Assembly: GCA_946479475.1 (NCBI GenBank)
Contig: CAMLGG010000012.1
Coordinates: 1 to 39,252, forward strand
Length of the DNA: 39,252 nt
Source of the DNA: an uncultured Ideonella sp.
GTDB taxonomy: Bacteria > Pseudomonadota > Gammaproteobacteria > Burkholderiales > Burkholderiaceae
Direction of reading: 5' to 3'
The translations under genes were made by a program, and so were the position numbers. Each line of letters starts with the position of its first letter. The stretch's first letter is position 1. Under the pieces are notes generated by a model that saw only the letters and a program-made list of their open reading frames with translations, did no database searches and was not told the DNA's origin. Below, in pieces: positions 14,698-23,215 of the stretch.

Positions 14698-17585
14698 CGC
14701 CCGCACCATCTTCCGTCGACAGCCAGGCCCTGGAGCGCCGCCTGCGGGACTGCGTCGAAGGCGAAGTGCGCTTCGACGAGGGCTCGCGGGCGCTCTACGC
14801 GACCGATGCCTCCAACTACCGCCAGGTGCCGATAGGCGTGGTGATCCCGCGCCACGTCGAGGACGTGATCGCCGCCGTCGCGGCGTGCCGGATCCACGGT
14901 GCGCCGGTGCTGTCGCGCGGAGGCGGCACCAGCCTGTGCGGCCAGTGCTGCAACGTGGCCGTGGTGATCGACTTCTCCAAGCACATGAACCGGGTGCTGG
15001 AGATCGATGCCGAGGCGCGCACGGCCAGAGTGCAGCCAGGCTGCGTCCTGGACGACCTGCGCGACCAGGCGGCCCGCGTGGGCCTGACCTTCGCGCCCGA
15101 CCCGGCCACCCACAGCCACAACACGCTGGGCGGGATGATAGGCAACAACTCCTGCGGCCCCCATTCCGTGATGGGCGGCGAGACGGTGCACAACGTCGTC
15201 GCACTCGATGTGCTGACCTTCGATGGCCTGCGTCTTCGTGTCGGAGGCGGCGGCGACCTGGGCCGGCTGCAGGCGATGGGCGGGCGCGCCGCCCGCATCG
15301 CCGAAGGGCTGCAGTCGCTGGTCGACGAGCATTCGACCCTCATCCGGCGGAAGTATCCGCCGATTCCCCGCCGGGTCTCGGGCTACAACCTGCCGGCGCT
15401 GTTGCCGGAGAACGGCTTCGACCTCGCCAAGGCCCTGGTCGGCAGCGAGGGCACTTGCGTGGTCGTCCTGGAGGCCACCCTTCGCCTGCTGCCCCGGCCG
15501 AGGGCCACCAGCCTTCTGGTCCTCGGCTATGAAAGCGTCTACGAGGCTGGCGACCACGTCGGCGAGGTGATGGAGGCCGGGCCCATCGCGCTGGAAGGCC
15601 TGGACGACCGGCTGGCCGACGACATGAAGCGCGCGAGGCTGCATGCCAGGTACCTGCACTTGATGCCTCCCGGCAAGGGCTGGCTGCTGGCCGAGTTCGG
15701 CGGGGACAGTCGCGAAGAGTCGGACGCCCGCGCGCAGGCGCTGATCGACCGGCTGAAGAAGACCGACAAGCCGCCCGCCATGAGGCTGGTGGACGACGCC
15801 GACGAGGAGCAGCACGTGTGGAAGGTCCGGGAGTCGGGCCTGGGCGCCACCGCGCACGTGCCGGGCTCGCCCATCACCTGGGAGGGGTGGGAGGATTCGT
15901 CGGTGCCTCCTGCGCAGCTGGGCGAGTACCTGCGGCGGCTGCGCGCGCTGTTCGAGCAGTACGGCTACGAATGCGACCTCTACGGGCACTTCGGCCAGGG
16001 CTGCGTCCACACGCGCATCGACTTCGACCTCGAGACGCAGGCCGGCATTGACAAGTACCGCCGCTTCATCCACGACGCTGCGCGGCTCGTCACCTCGCTG
16101 GGCGGTTCCATCTCGGGCGAGCACGGCGACGGCCAGTCCAAGGCCGAGCTGCTGTCCATCATGTTCGGTCCCGAGCTCGTCCGGGCCTTCGAGCGGTTCA
16201 AGGCCATCTGGGACCCCGACGGTCGCATGAACCCGGGCAAGGTCGTGCAGGCCTACCGGGCCGACGAGAACCTGCGCCTGGGTACCAGCTACCGGCCCGC
16301 GCCGGTGGTCACGCGCATGTTCTTCGCCGCCGACCAGGGCGACTTCGGGCGCAGCCTGCTGCGCTGCGTGGGCGTGGGGGAATGCCGCAAGCACGGCGGC
16401 ACCATGTGCCCCAGCTACCAGGCCACGAAGGAGGAGATGCACTCCACCCGGGGGAGGGCCCATCTGCTGTTCGAGATGCTCAACGGCGGTCGCGAGGAGG
16501 GGATCCTGAAGCAGGGCTGGCAGGAGGAGCCGGTCAAGCAGGCACTGGACCTTTGCCTGTCGTGCAAGGCCTGCAAGCACGAGTGTCCCGTCCGCGTGGA
16601 CATGGCCGCGTACAAGGCCGAGTTCCTATCGCACTACCACGAGCACCACCGCCGTCCGATGAGCGCGCGCCTCTTCGGCTTCATCGACCGCTGGAGCGAG
16701 GTCGCGGGCCGGGCACCGGCCCTGGCCAACTTCTTCACGGGGCACGACCCCTTCGCTGCGCTGTTGAAGCGCGCAGCAGGCATCGCGCCTGCGCGTGAGC
16801 TGCCGCGCCTGGCCGGGCGGAGCTTCCGCCGGGGTTTCCTGGGCGCGCCTGCGCAGTCGCAAGGGGGCCAGGAGGTGCTGCTGTGGCCCGACACCTTCAA
16901 CGACCACTTTCATCCCGAGGTGGCCTGGGCGGCGGCCGAGGTGCTTCAGGCCGCAGGGTTCGACGTGCGCGTGCCACGCCAGCGGCTGTGCTGCGGCCGG
17001 CCTCTGTACGAGTTCGGCTACCTCGACCAGGCTCGCGCCTACCTGCTGCGGGTGCTTGCCGGGCTGGGGCCCGAGCTGCGCGCCGGCACGCCGATCGTCG
17101 TGCTGGAGCCGGCATGCCTGTCGGTGTTCAAGGAAGAGCTGCCCATGATGCTGCCTCGCGACGAGCAGGCCAGGCGACTGCGCGAGCAGAGCTGGCTGTT
17201 CAGCGACTTCATGCTGCGGCATTCGCAACGCCTGAGCCTCGGCGAGCTGCACCGCACGGCCCTGCTGCACCAGCATTGCCACCACAAGTCCGTTCTCGGA
17301 GGCGAGTCCGAGCGCGCGCTGCTCGGGCGGCTCGGCCTGCAGTTGCAGGTGCCCGACGGTGGCTGCTGCGGCATGGCAGGATCCTTCGGCTTCGAGGCGG
17401 CCAAGTACGAAGTCTCCCTGCGCTGCGCGCAACGCACGCTCCTGCCGGCCGTCGGCGCCGCCGCGCCGGACTCGCTCCTGATCACCGGCGGCTACAGCTG
17501 CCGCGAGCAGATCGTCCAGGCGAGCGGCCGCGCCGTGCTGCACCCGGCGCAGGTGCTGCGCATGGCGCTGGCGGGCCCTGGGTGA
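14694..17585 (+). CDS. FAD-linked oxidase fused to iron-sulfur (CCG) subunit: D-2-hydroxyacid dehydrogenase, YdiJ-like
   Basis: A GTG at 14694 overlaps the previous stop, giving 963 residues. Order: FAD_binding_4 (about 45-180, with RGGGTSLCGQ and NTLGGMIGNNSCG), FAD-oxidase C-terminal domain (about 270-520, with SGEHGDGQSKAEL), a two-cluster ferredoxin region from about 558 (CVGVGECRKHGGTMCPSY and CLSCKACKHECPVRVD), then two CCG domains (CCGRPLYEFG near 765 and CCGMAGSFG near 889), as in GlcF/GlpC-type subunits. Such fused enzymes oxidise D-2-hydroxyacids (D-lactate, D-2-hydroxyglutarate) and pass electrons to a membrane or soluble acceptor. The product would be a 2-oxoacid, the substrate class of the first gene of the operon. 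It converges on the next gene with only 2 bp between stops. The precise substrate is unknown. Confidence 0.9.
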   Translation: MTPAPSSVDSQALERRLRDCVEGEVRFDEGSRALYATDASNYRQVPIGVVIPRHVEDVIAAVAACRIHGAPVLSRGGGTSLCGQCCNVAVVIDFSKHMNRVLEIDAEARTARVQPGCVLDDLRDQAARVGLTFAPDPATHSHNTLGGMIGNNSCGPHSVMGGETVHNVVALDVLTFDGLRLRVGGGGDLGRLQAMGGRAARIAEGLQSLVDEHSTLIRRKYPPIPRRVSGYNLPALLPENGFDLAKALVGSEGTCVVVLEATLRLLPRPRATSLLVLGYESVYEAGDHVGEVMEAGPIALEGLDDRLADDMKRARLHARYLHLMPPGKGWLLAEFGGDSREESDARAQALIDRLKKTDKPPAMRLVDDADEEQHVWKVRESGLGATAHVPGSPITWEGWEDSSVPPAQLGEYLRRLRALFEQYGYECDLYGHFGQGCVHTRIDFDLETQAGIDKYRRFIHDAARLVTSLGGSISGEHGDGQSKAELLSIMFGPELVRAFERFKAIWDPDGRMNPGKVVQAYRADENLRLGTSYRPAPVVTRMFFAADQGDFGRSLLRCVGVGECRKHGGTMCPSYQATKEEMHSTRGRAHLLFEMLNGGREEGILKQGWQEEPVKQALDLCLSCKACKHECPVRVDMAAYKAEFLSHYHEHHRRPMSARLFGFIDRWSEVAGRAPALANFFTGHDPFAALLKRAAGIAPARELPRLAGRSFRRGFLGAPAQSQGGQEVLLWPDTFNDHFHPEVAWAAAEVLQAAGFDVRVPRQRLCCGRPLYEFGYLDQARAYLLRVLAGLGPELRAGTPIVVLEPACLSVFKEELPMMLPRDEQARRLREQSWLFSDFMLRHSQRLSLGELHRTALLHQHCHHKSVLGGESERALLGRLGLQLQVPDGGCCGMAGSFGFEAAKYEVSLRCAQRTLLPAVGAAAPDSLLITGGYSCREQIVQASGRAVLHPAQVLRMALAGPG

Positions 17586-17587
17586 TC

Positions 17588-18595
17588 TCAGCGCCGTGGC
17601 GGCCGGCGCGCCCACCACCAGGCGGCGCCCAGCGCCAGCAACGCCATTACGGCGCCGCGGTGCGTATCGAGCCACACCTGGACGCTGGACGGACGGGCCT
17701 CGGCATCGAAGCGGCCGTGCGCCCCATGGTCCCCGGGCACGGGCTGGTAGAGGTTGTCGCGCCGGCCGCGCGGCAGGGGCTCGTCGGTGTGCTGGCCGTC
17801 GAAGGCGGAGCGGCCCAGCAGGCGGTCCAGCAGGCCGGGGATGAGCCGGGTCCCCCAGATCGCCTGCACGGCGGGCCAGCCGACCCACAGCTCGCGCCGC
17901 CGGTGCTGCGCCGCCCAATAGATGGCTCGCGCGGCGAGCTCGGGCTGGAAGATGGTGCCCATCGGGCGGGGACGCCTGTCGAGCGTCGTGCGGCCCCATT
18001 CGAACTGCGGCGTGTTGAAGGCCGACAGTTGCACCATCGTGACGTGGACGCGGCTGCGGTCGTGCGCCAGTTCGCAGCGGACGCTGTCGGTGAAGCCGCG
18101 CACCGCCGCCTTCGCGCCGCAGTACGGGGCCTGCAGCGGGATCGATCGATAGGCCAGCGCCGAGCCCACCTGCACGATGCAGCCGCGGTCACGAGGCTTC
18201 ATGCGCCGCAGGGCCGCGAGCGTGCCCCACACGGCACCCAGGTAGGTCACCTCGGTGGCCTGGCGGTAGTCCTCGGGGGCTATCTGCAGCACCGGCGAGA
18301 AGATGGTGGCCATGGCGTCGTTGACCCAGACGTCGATGGCACCCCATTCGGCTTCGACACGCGACGCGGCGGCCTCCACCTGGGCGGCATCGGCCACGTC
18401 GGTCGGGATCACCAGGGCCTGGCCACCCAGCCTTTGCACGTCCGCTCGCGCGCCTTGCAGGCCCTCCTCGCCGCGGGCGAGCAAGGCCACGTGCCAGGCG
18501 TGCCGGGCGAACTCGCAGGCCACCGCCCGGCCGATGCCCGCCGATGCCCCGGTCACCACGGCCACGCGACGCCGTCCACGCTGCACGCCGGTCAT
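17588..18595 (-). CDS. Short-chain dehydrogenase/reductase with C-terminal membrane anchor
   Basis: The 335-residue protein has a classical SDR Rossmann domain: TGASAGIG at 15-22, catalytic Ser145 (VGSALAYRS), Tyr158 and Lys162 (YCGAK). The usual NNAG reads VNDA (91-94). After about residue 255 the chain diverges from SDRs and ends in a hydrophobic helix (about 314-328) followed by an Arg-rich tail, so it is probably tail-anchored with the enzyme domain in the cytoplasm. It is the last gene of the respiratory operon; its ATG overlaps the coxD stop. Substrate is unknown. A link to quinone, lipid or heme modification is only a guess from position. Confidence 0.85.
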   Translation of the reverse strand: MTGVQRGRRRVAVVTGASAGIGRAVACEFARHAWHVALLARGEEGLQGARADVQRLGGQALVIPTDVADAAQVEAAASRVEAEWGAIDVWVNDAMATIFSPVLQIAPEDYRQATEVTYLGAVWGTLAALRRMKPRDRGCIVQVGSALAYRSIPLQAPYCGAKAAVRGFTDSVRCELAHDRSRVHVTMVQLSAFNTPQFEWGRTTLDRRPRPMGTIFQPELAARAIYWAAQHRRRELWVGWPAVQAIWGTRLIPGLLDRLLGRSAFDGQHTDEPLPRGRRDNLYQPVPGDHGAHGRFDAEARPSSVQVWLDTHRGAVMALLALGAAWWWARRPPRR

Positions 18596-18945
18596 CGGAA
18601 GGTCCCTCCCTGCCTCAGCGGACGCAGTTGTTGAGGCGCCTGCACCGACGCGCTCTGCGCCGCCCGGGTCGCGTAGTCGACCTCGCTGAGTCCGAACATC
18701 AGGGCCAGGGTGAACGCCGCCGCGCCCATCGCGATGCGCGCGAGTGTGGCGGCGCGGGCCAGGTGCATGAAGGCGATGCCCACGATCGCTGCCTTCAGCG
18801 CCGCGATCGCCAGGCCGATCGCGACGTTCCAGGAGCCCAGTGGCAGATAGGCGCTGCCAAGGCTGGCCAGCATCAGGGCCACCAGCAGCAGCCAGGCCGA
18901 GAACAGCCGGAGCAGGCGATGGTGGAATGCCGCGGACGGGCTCAT
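18592..18945 (-). CDS. Cytochrome c oxidase subunit IV-type small membrane protein
   Basis: The 117-residue protein has three predicted transmembrane helices (FSAWLLLVALMLASLGSAYL, VAIGLAIAALKAAIVGIAFMHL and IAMGAAAFTLALMFGL), in the pattern of bacterial oxidase subunit IV (CoxD/CtaF-like, Pfam COX4_pro type). KAAIVGIAFMHL matches the conserved Lys...FMH segment. It overlaps coxC upstream and the SDR downstream by 4 nt each, so it is translationally coupled. Its role in assembly or stability of the oxidase is inferred from family and position. Confidence 0.85.
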   Translation of the reverse strand: MSPSAAFHHRLLRLFSAWLLLVALMLASLGSAYLPLGSWNVAIGLAIAALKAAIVGIAFMHLARAATLARIAMGAAAFTLALMFGLSEVDYATRAAQSASVQAPQQLRPLRQGGTFR

Positions 18946-19571
18946 GTCGATCTCCCCACCAGGTAGAGCAGCGGATACAGCACGATCCAGACCACGTCGA
19001 CGAAGTGCCAGTACAGGCCGGCCACCTCCAGGCGATGCGGGTTTGCCCAACGCGCGTGCTTTGCGCGTGCCCGGGAGAAGGTCGCGAGCACGCCCATCCC
19101 GACGATCAGGTGCAGGGCGTGCAGCCCCGTCGTCACGAAGTACAGCATGAAGAACAGCTCGGCGCCGGGCGTGTCCGCCAGAGCGAAGCCTGGCCCTGGC
19201 AGCAGGCCTTCCCGCCAGTCCTGGGCGTACTCGAATCCCTTGATTGCCAGGAAGGCCGCCCCCAGGCCCGCCGCCGTGGCCAGCAGTCGCCAGGCCTGGT
19301 GCCGCGCCGCTTCGTGCTCGTCGCAGGCGACGGCGGTCGCGACCAGCGCGCTGGCGCTCAGCAGCAGGGTGGTGTTGATCGTCCCCAACGCCACGTCGGT
19401 ATGCCGGCCGGCGGTGCGAAACCCCTCGGGCCAATGGACGCGGCCATACAGGTAGGCCAGCAGCAGGCCGCCGAAGAACAGCACCTCGGTGGCGAGGAAG
19501 ATCCACATCCCGAGCCGTGCCGTGTCGGCCCGCCAGCGGCCGGCGGAGTCCAGGGCGAGGGGCGCGCTCAT
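18942..19571 (-). CDS. coxC: Cytochrome c oxidase subunit III
   Basis: The 209-residue membrane protein is the five-helix form of heme-copper oxidase subunit III, lacking the first two helices of the seven-helix form. Recognisable segments are [40 protein letters not shown], the FLAIKGFEY segment, [20 protein letters not shown] and the final [20 protein letters not shown]. Subunit III stabilises the catalytic core and proton uptake. Its start overlaps the coxA stop and its stop overlaps the coxD start. Confidence 0.93.
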   Translation of the reverse strand: MSAPLALDSAGRWRADTARLGMWIFLATEVLFFGGLLLAYLYGRVHWPEGFRTAGRHTDVALGTINTTLLLSASALVATAVACDEHEAARHQAWRLLATAAGLGAAFLAIKGFEYAQDWREGLLPGPGFALADTPGAELFFMLYFVTTGLHALHLIVGMGVLATFSRARAKHARWANPHRLEVAGLYWHFVDVVWIVLYPLLYLVGRST

Positions 19572-21172
19572 GGGCCGCTCGCGGCAGGCCCATGGGGCAG
19601 GTAGTCGTAGGGCCTGGCGGGCACCTGCGGCGGTACGTCGAAGTTGTGCGTGGGTGGCGGCGAGTCGGTCTGCCACTCCAGCCCGGTGGCGCCGAAGGGA
19701 TTGCGCCCGGCCGGCCCGCCCCTGGCCAGCGACCAGCCCAGGTAGGCCAGCGGCATCAGGTAGCCCATCGCCAGCACCACCGCACCGGCCGAGGAGAACA
19801 GGTTCAGCACCTGGAACTCCGGCGGGTAGGCGTGATAGCGGCGTGGCATGCCCATCGCGCCCAGCAGGTACTGCGGGAAGAAGGTGAAGTTGAATCCGAG
19901 GAAGATCAGCACGGCGGCCATGCGCGCCCAGATCTCCGGCAGCCGCCTGCCGGTGGCCTTGGGCCACCAGAAATGCAGGGCGCCGAAGTACGCCATCACC
20001 GAGCCCCCGACCATGATGTAGTGGAAGTGGGAGACCACGAAGTAGGTGTCCGACAGGTGCACGTCCAGCGACAGCGAGGCCAGGAACAGGCCGGTGAGGC
20101 CACCGATGGTGAACAGGCCGATGAAGCCCAGCGCGTAGAGCATGGGCGCATCGAAGCGGATCGCTCCGCCGTGCAAGGTGGCCGTCCAGTTGAAGACCTT
20201 GATCGCCGAAGGAATGGCGACCAGGAAGGACAGCAGCGAGAAGACGAGCGAGGCGGCCGGCGACTGGCCCGCCACGAACATGTGGTGGCCCCAGACGAGG
20301 AAGCCGATCGAGGCAATGGCCAGGATCGCGTAGGCCATCGTCCGGTAGCCGAAGACCGGGCGGCGGGCGAAGCAGGGCACGATCTCGCTGACCACGCCCA
20401 TCGCCGGCAGCACCATGATGTAGACGGCCGGGTGCGAGTAGAACCAGAACAGGTGCTGGAACAGCAGCGGATCGCCGCCGTGCGCCGGGTCGAACACCCC
20501 CACCTGGAACAGGCGCTCGGCCACCACCAGCAGCGTCGTGATCGCCAGCACCGGCGTGGCCAGCACGAGGATCACGCTGGTGGCGTAGATCGCCCACACG
20601 AACAGCGGCAGCTGGAACCATCCCATGCCGGGCGCACGCAGGCGGTGCACCGTGACGATGAAGTTCAGGCCCGTGAGGATGGAGGAGAAACCGGTGACGA
20701 ACACGCCGAGCAGCGTCAGCGTCACATAGCCGTTGGAGAACATCGACGAGTACGGCGTGTAGAAGGTCCAGCCGGTGTCCACGCCGCCGAGGAACATCGC
20801 CGCCAGGGTGAGCACGCCGCCGGCGACGTAGAGGTACCAGCTCAGCAGGTTCAGGCGCGGGAAGGCCAGGTCGCGCGCCCCGATCATCAGCGGCAGCAGG
20901 AAGTTGCCCATCACCGAAGGGATGGACGGGATCAGGAACAGCCACACCATGATCACGCCGTGGGCGGTGAACAGCTTGTTGTAGGTGTCGTCCGCCACCA
21001 GGTCGCCTGCCGGGGTGGCCAGCTCCAGCCTGATCAGGGTGGCCGCCGCGCCGCCGACGAAGAAGAAGACCGTGATCGCGGCGGCATAGAGGATCGCGAT
21101 GCGCTTGTGGTCGTGGCTGGACAGCCAGGAGCGCAGGCTCAGGCCGTCCTCGAGGTAGCTGCTCGGGGTCAT
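19568..21172 (-). CDS. coxA: Cytochrome c oxidase subunit I, A2-type heme-copper oxidase
   Basis: This is the catalytic subunit that reduces O2 to water and pumps protons. The 534-residue protein has the usual twelve-helix pattern. Ligands are visible: His71 (FTAHG) and the distal VVSHFHYIM pair for hemes a and a3, and for CuB His247 and the WGHHMF pair; Tyr251 is the cross-linked tyrosine position. The helix-VI motif reads YSHPAVY (245-251) instead of GHPEVY, so the D-channel glutamate is replaced by Ala and the Tyr-Ser pair typical of A2-type oxidases is present. A2 enzymes such as the caa3 oxidases of Thermus and Rhodothermus use this arrangement. It overlaps coxB and coxC by 4 nt. Heme A synthesis genes are not in the window. 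Confidence 0.97.
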   Translation of the reverse strand: MTPSSYLEDGLSLRSWLSSHDHKRIAILYAAAITVFFFVGGAAATLIRLELATPAGDLVADDTYNKLFTAHGVIMVWLFLIPSIPSVMGNFLLPLMIGARDLAFPRLNLLSWYLYVAGGVLTLAAMFLGGVDTGWTFYTPYSSMFSNGYVTLTLLGVFVTGFSSILTGLNFIVTVHRLRAPGMGWFQLPLFVWAIYATSVILVLATPVLAITTLLVVAERLFQVGVFDPAHGGDPLLFQHLFWFYSHPAVYIMVLPAMGVVSEIVPCFARRPVFGYRTMAYAILAIASIGFLVWGHHMFVAGQSPAASLVFSLLSFLVAIPSAIKVFNWTATLHGGAIRFDAPMLYALGFIGLFTIGGLTGLFLASLSLDVHLSDTYFVVSHFHYIMVGGSVMAYFGALHFWWPKATGRRLPEIWARMAAVLIFLGFNFTFFPQYLLGAMGMPRRYHAYPPEFQVLNLFSSAGAVVLAMGYLMPLAYLGWSLARGGPAGRNPFGATGLEWQTDSPPPTHNFDVPPQVPARPYDYLPHGPAASGP

Positions 21173-22134
21173 TTCAGCGGCGCATCGGCCGTGGAATGGA
21201 GGTAGGCGACGAGGGCCAGCAGGTCCTCCTCGCTGGCCTGCCCGGCGTACGAGGGCATGATGGGCTCATAGCCGGCCGCCACGTCGCGGCGCGGCAGCAG
21301 GATGGAGTCGCGCAGGTAGGCGTCGTCGGCCAGGACGCTGCGGCCGTCCTGCAGCTGCACCGTCCTCCCGGCCAGGCCGTCCAGGGGCGGCGCGTGGACG
21401 GTCGATCCGGGCTCGTGGCAGCCGCTGCAGCCGAGGCGGCGATAGAGCGCGAAGCCTTGCTGCGCCAGGCCGGGCTGGCCGGTGCCGGAAGCCAGCCAGC
21501 GGGCGTAGTCCTGCGGGCGCATCACGACCACGCGGCCCAGCATGTGCGAGTGCTGGCTGCCGCAGTACTCCGCGCAGAAGATGCGGTACTCGCCGAGTTG
21601 CGTGGCGGTGAACCACAGCCGCGTCGTCCGCCCCGGCAGCACGTCCTGCTTGATGCGGAAGGCCGGCACGTAGAAGCTGTGGATCGCATCCTGCGAAGCC
21701 ATCGTCAGCTCCACCGGCTGGCCGAGCGGGACGTGCAGCTCGTTGATCTCGCGGTGGCCGTTGCGGTGCTGCAGTTTCCACATCCATTGCTTCGCCACCA
21801 CCTGGACGGGCAGGGCGTTCGCCGGCGGTGCGTACAAGCGGAGGTAGTCGCGTGCGCTCCAGGCGAACAGGCCCAGGAAGACCAGCAGCGGCGCGACTGT
21901 CCAGGCGGTCTCGAGCCAGGGCGAGCGCAGCCGCGGGCGCGGGCGGCGCGCCGGGGCGTTGTGCCGGTAGCGCCAGGCGAAGGCGATGACGAGCACGCAC
22001 ACCACCAGTGCCACCGCGCCGCACAGCAGCAGCATGACGCCGAACAGGGCATCGACCCGCGTGGCCGCCGTCGCGGCCGCGGGCTGCATCAGGTGGAACC
22101 CGGCAGACAGGCCGGCGTCGACGTCGGCGTTCAT
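21169..22134 (-). CDS. coxB: Cytochrome c oxidase subunit II with fused cytochrome c domain (caa3 type)
   Basis: The subunit accepts electrons at the binuclear CuA centre. The 321-residue protein has two N-terminal transmembrane helices (about 29-53 and 74-93), then a periplasmic cupredoxin domain with CuA ligands His152, Cys187, Glu189, Cys191, His195 and Met198 ([12 protein letters not shown]). From about 222 there is a class I cytochrome c domain with heme motif CSGCH at 236-240 and a likely distal Met in IMPSYAGQ. The fusion defines a caa3-type oxidase that can take electrons directly from alternative complex III or a soluble cytochrome. It overlaps sco upstream and coxA downstream. Confidence 0.95.
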   Translation of the reverse strand: MNADVDAGLSAGFHLMQPAAATAATRVDALFGVMLLLCGAVALVVCVLVIAFAWRYRHNAPARRPRPRLRSPWLETAWTVAPLLVFLGLFAWSARDYLRLYAPPANALPVQVVAKQWMWKLQHRNGHREINELHVPLGQPVELTMASQDAIHSFYVPAFRIKQDVLPGRTTRLWFTATQLGEYRIFCAEYCGSQHSHMLGRVVVMRPQDYARWLASGTGQPGLAQQGFALYRRLGCSGCHEPGSTVHAPPLDGLAGRTVQLQDGRSVLADDAYLRDSILLPRRDVAAGYEPIMPSYAGQASEEDLLALVAYLHSTADAPLK

Positions 22135-22904
22135 GCTTCAGGCAACTTGATGCGCCACCACAAGACCGCCAGCGCGAGCAGCGTCAGCGCGCCGGTGACT
22201 TGCAGGCCCCGCATCACCACGCCGGTGTGGCGGCCTGGCCGGGGATCGAAGCGCGCGCACAGCAGCGCGATGCGGTCGGTGAAGCCGCCGCTGCGGCCCT
22301 GGCGTGCGTCGGCCAGGGCCTGGCGCAGTTCGTCCGGCTCGAAGCGAACGCCATTGAGGTAGCGCGAGATCCGGCCTTGCGGCGTGGCGACGATCACCAC
22401 CGCCGGATGGGTCCAACCCTCCGTGTCCGTGCGGCGATAGCGGTAGCCCACCTGCGCTGCGAGGGCCTGCGTGGAAGCCGAAGGCCCGGTGAGAAATTGC
22501 AGGTCCGGCGCGGCGGCCTCGGGCGCGAGGAACTGCGCATAGGCCCGGTCGGCGGAGCCCTGCGCGCGCGCGTCGGCCGGCGTTTCGGACGGATCGATGC
22601 TGATGCGCAGCAGGCGGAAGCTGGCACTCGGCAGCGCCGCCCTTTGCAGCGCCTCGAGCAGGCCATGCATCAGCACGCCGCAAAGCTGCGGGCAGCGGTA
22701 GTAGCCGATCACCAGCAACACCGGCCGGCCGACGAACTGTGCACGCAGCGGGCCGGTGCGGCCCTCGCTGTCGGTGAAGGGCAGGTCCAGGGGCAGCGGC
22801 GCATCGATTCGCTGGTCCACTCCTTCGAAGGGTGCGGGAAACTGTGCAAGGCAACCCCCCGCACAAAGCAGCAGGGTGGCGCCCAGGGCGCGCGTGCCCT
22901 TCAT
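22131..22904 (-). CDS. SCO1/SenC-family copper chaperone
   Basis: SCO proteins deliver copper to the CuA site of subunit II. The 257-residue product has an N-terminal export signal ending near a Cys (LLLCAGGCLAQ), possibly a lipobox, then a thioredoxin fold with the copper-binding CPQLC (Cys71, Cys75) and His165 (GWTHPAVVIV). A C-terminal helix (LTLLALAVLWWRIKL) gives an extra membrane anchor. It lies directly before coxB with a 4-nt overlap, matching its role in CuA assembly. Confidence 0.93.
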   Translation of the reverse strand: MKGTRALGATLLLCAGGCLAQFPAPFEGVDQRIDAPLPLDLPFTDSEGRTGPLRAQFVGRPVLLVIGYYRCPQLCGVLMHGLLEALQRAALPSASFRLLRISIDPSETPADARAQGSADRAYAQFLAPEAAAPDLQFLTGPSASTQALAAQVGYRYRRTDTEGWTHPAVVIVATPQGRISRYLNGVRFEPDELRQALADARQGRSGGFTDRIALLCARFDPRPGRHTGVVMRGLQVTGALTLLALAVLWWRIKLPEA

Positions 22905-23215
22905 CGTCCGGCCTCCGAGGCTCGCGCGGCCTGCAACGCCATCGCTGCCTCGATCGGGATGTGCGCGATGCCGCGCTCCGCATCCACCCAGCCCAGCCCG
23001 TGCAGGCGACGTCGCTGCTCGGCCTGTGCTGCGCGCAGGTCCGCCTGGGGGGCGCCTTGGAGCACCGGCCCCGGCACAGCCGGCATCGGGCGAGGTGGCG
23101 GCAGGGGGTGTGAACGCATCCACGCCATCACCACCGCCACGGCGCCGATCACGGTCAGGGCGATGGCCGCCGCGGCCAGCCCTACCCGGCCCGTTCGAAC
23201 CTCACGATCGGACAC
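22901..23215 (-). CDS. Small single-pass membrane protein of the ACIII-oxidase operon
   Basis: A GTG at 23215 has GGGAGG six bases upstream and gives 104 residues. Features are one N-terminal transmembrane helix (about 10-31), a proline-rich linker (HPLPPPRPMPAVPGP) and a C-terminal segment with the pattern LHGLGWVDAERGIAHIPIEAAM. I recall similar GWVD...G...IPI..AM segments in small proteins of cytochrome-oxidase and SCO operons; their function is not established to my knowledge. The start overlaps the actF stop by 14 nt and the stop overlaps the sco start by 4 nt. It is likely a periplasm-facing accessory or assembly factor. Confidence 0.8.
   Translation of the reverse strand: MSDREVRTGRVGLAAAAIALTVIGAVAVVMAWMRSHPLPPPRPMPAVPGPVLQGAPQADLRAAQAEQRRRLHGLGWVDAERGIAHIPIEAAMALQAARASEAGR

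Noticed and set aside
14349..16580. Minus-strand open frame of about 740 codons
   Set aside because: It is antisense to the enolase-family and FAD/Fe-S genes, whose motifs are unmistakable; no independent protein pattern.
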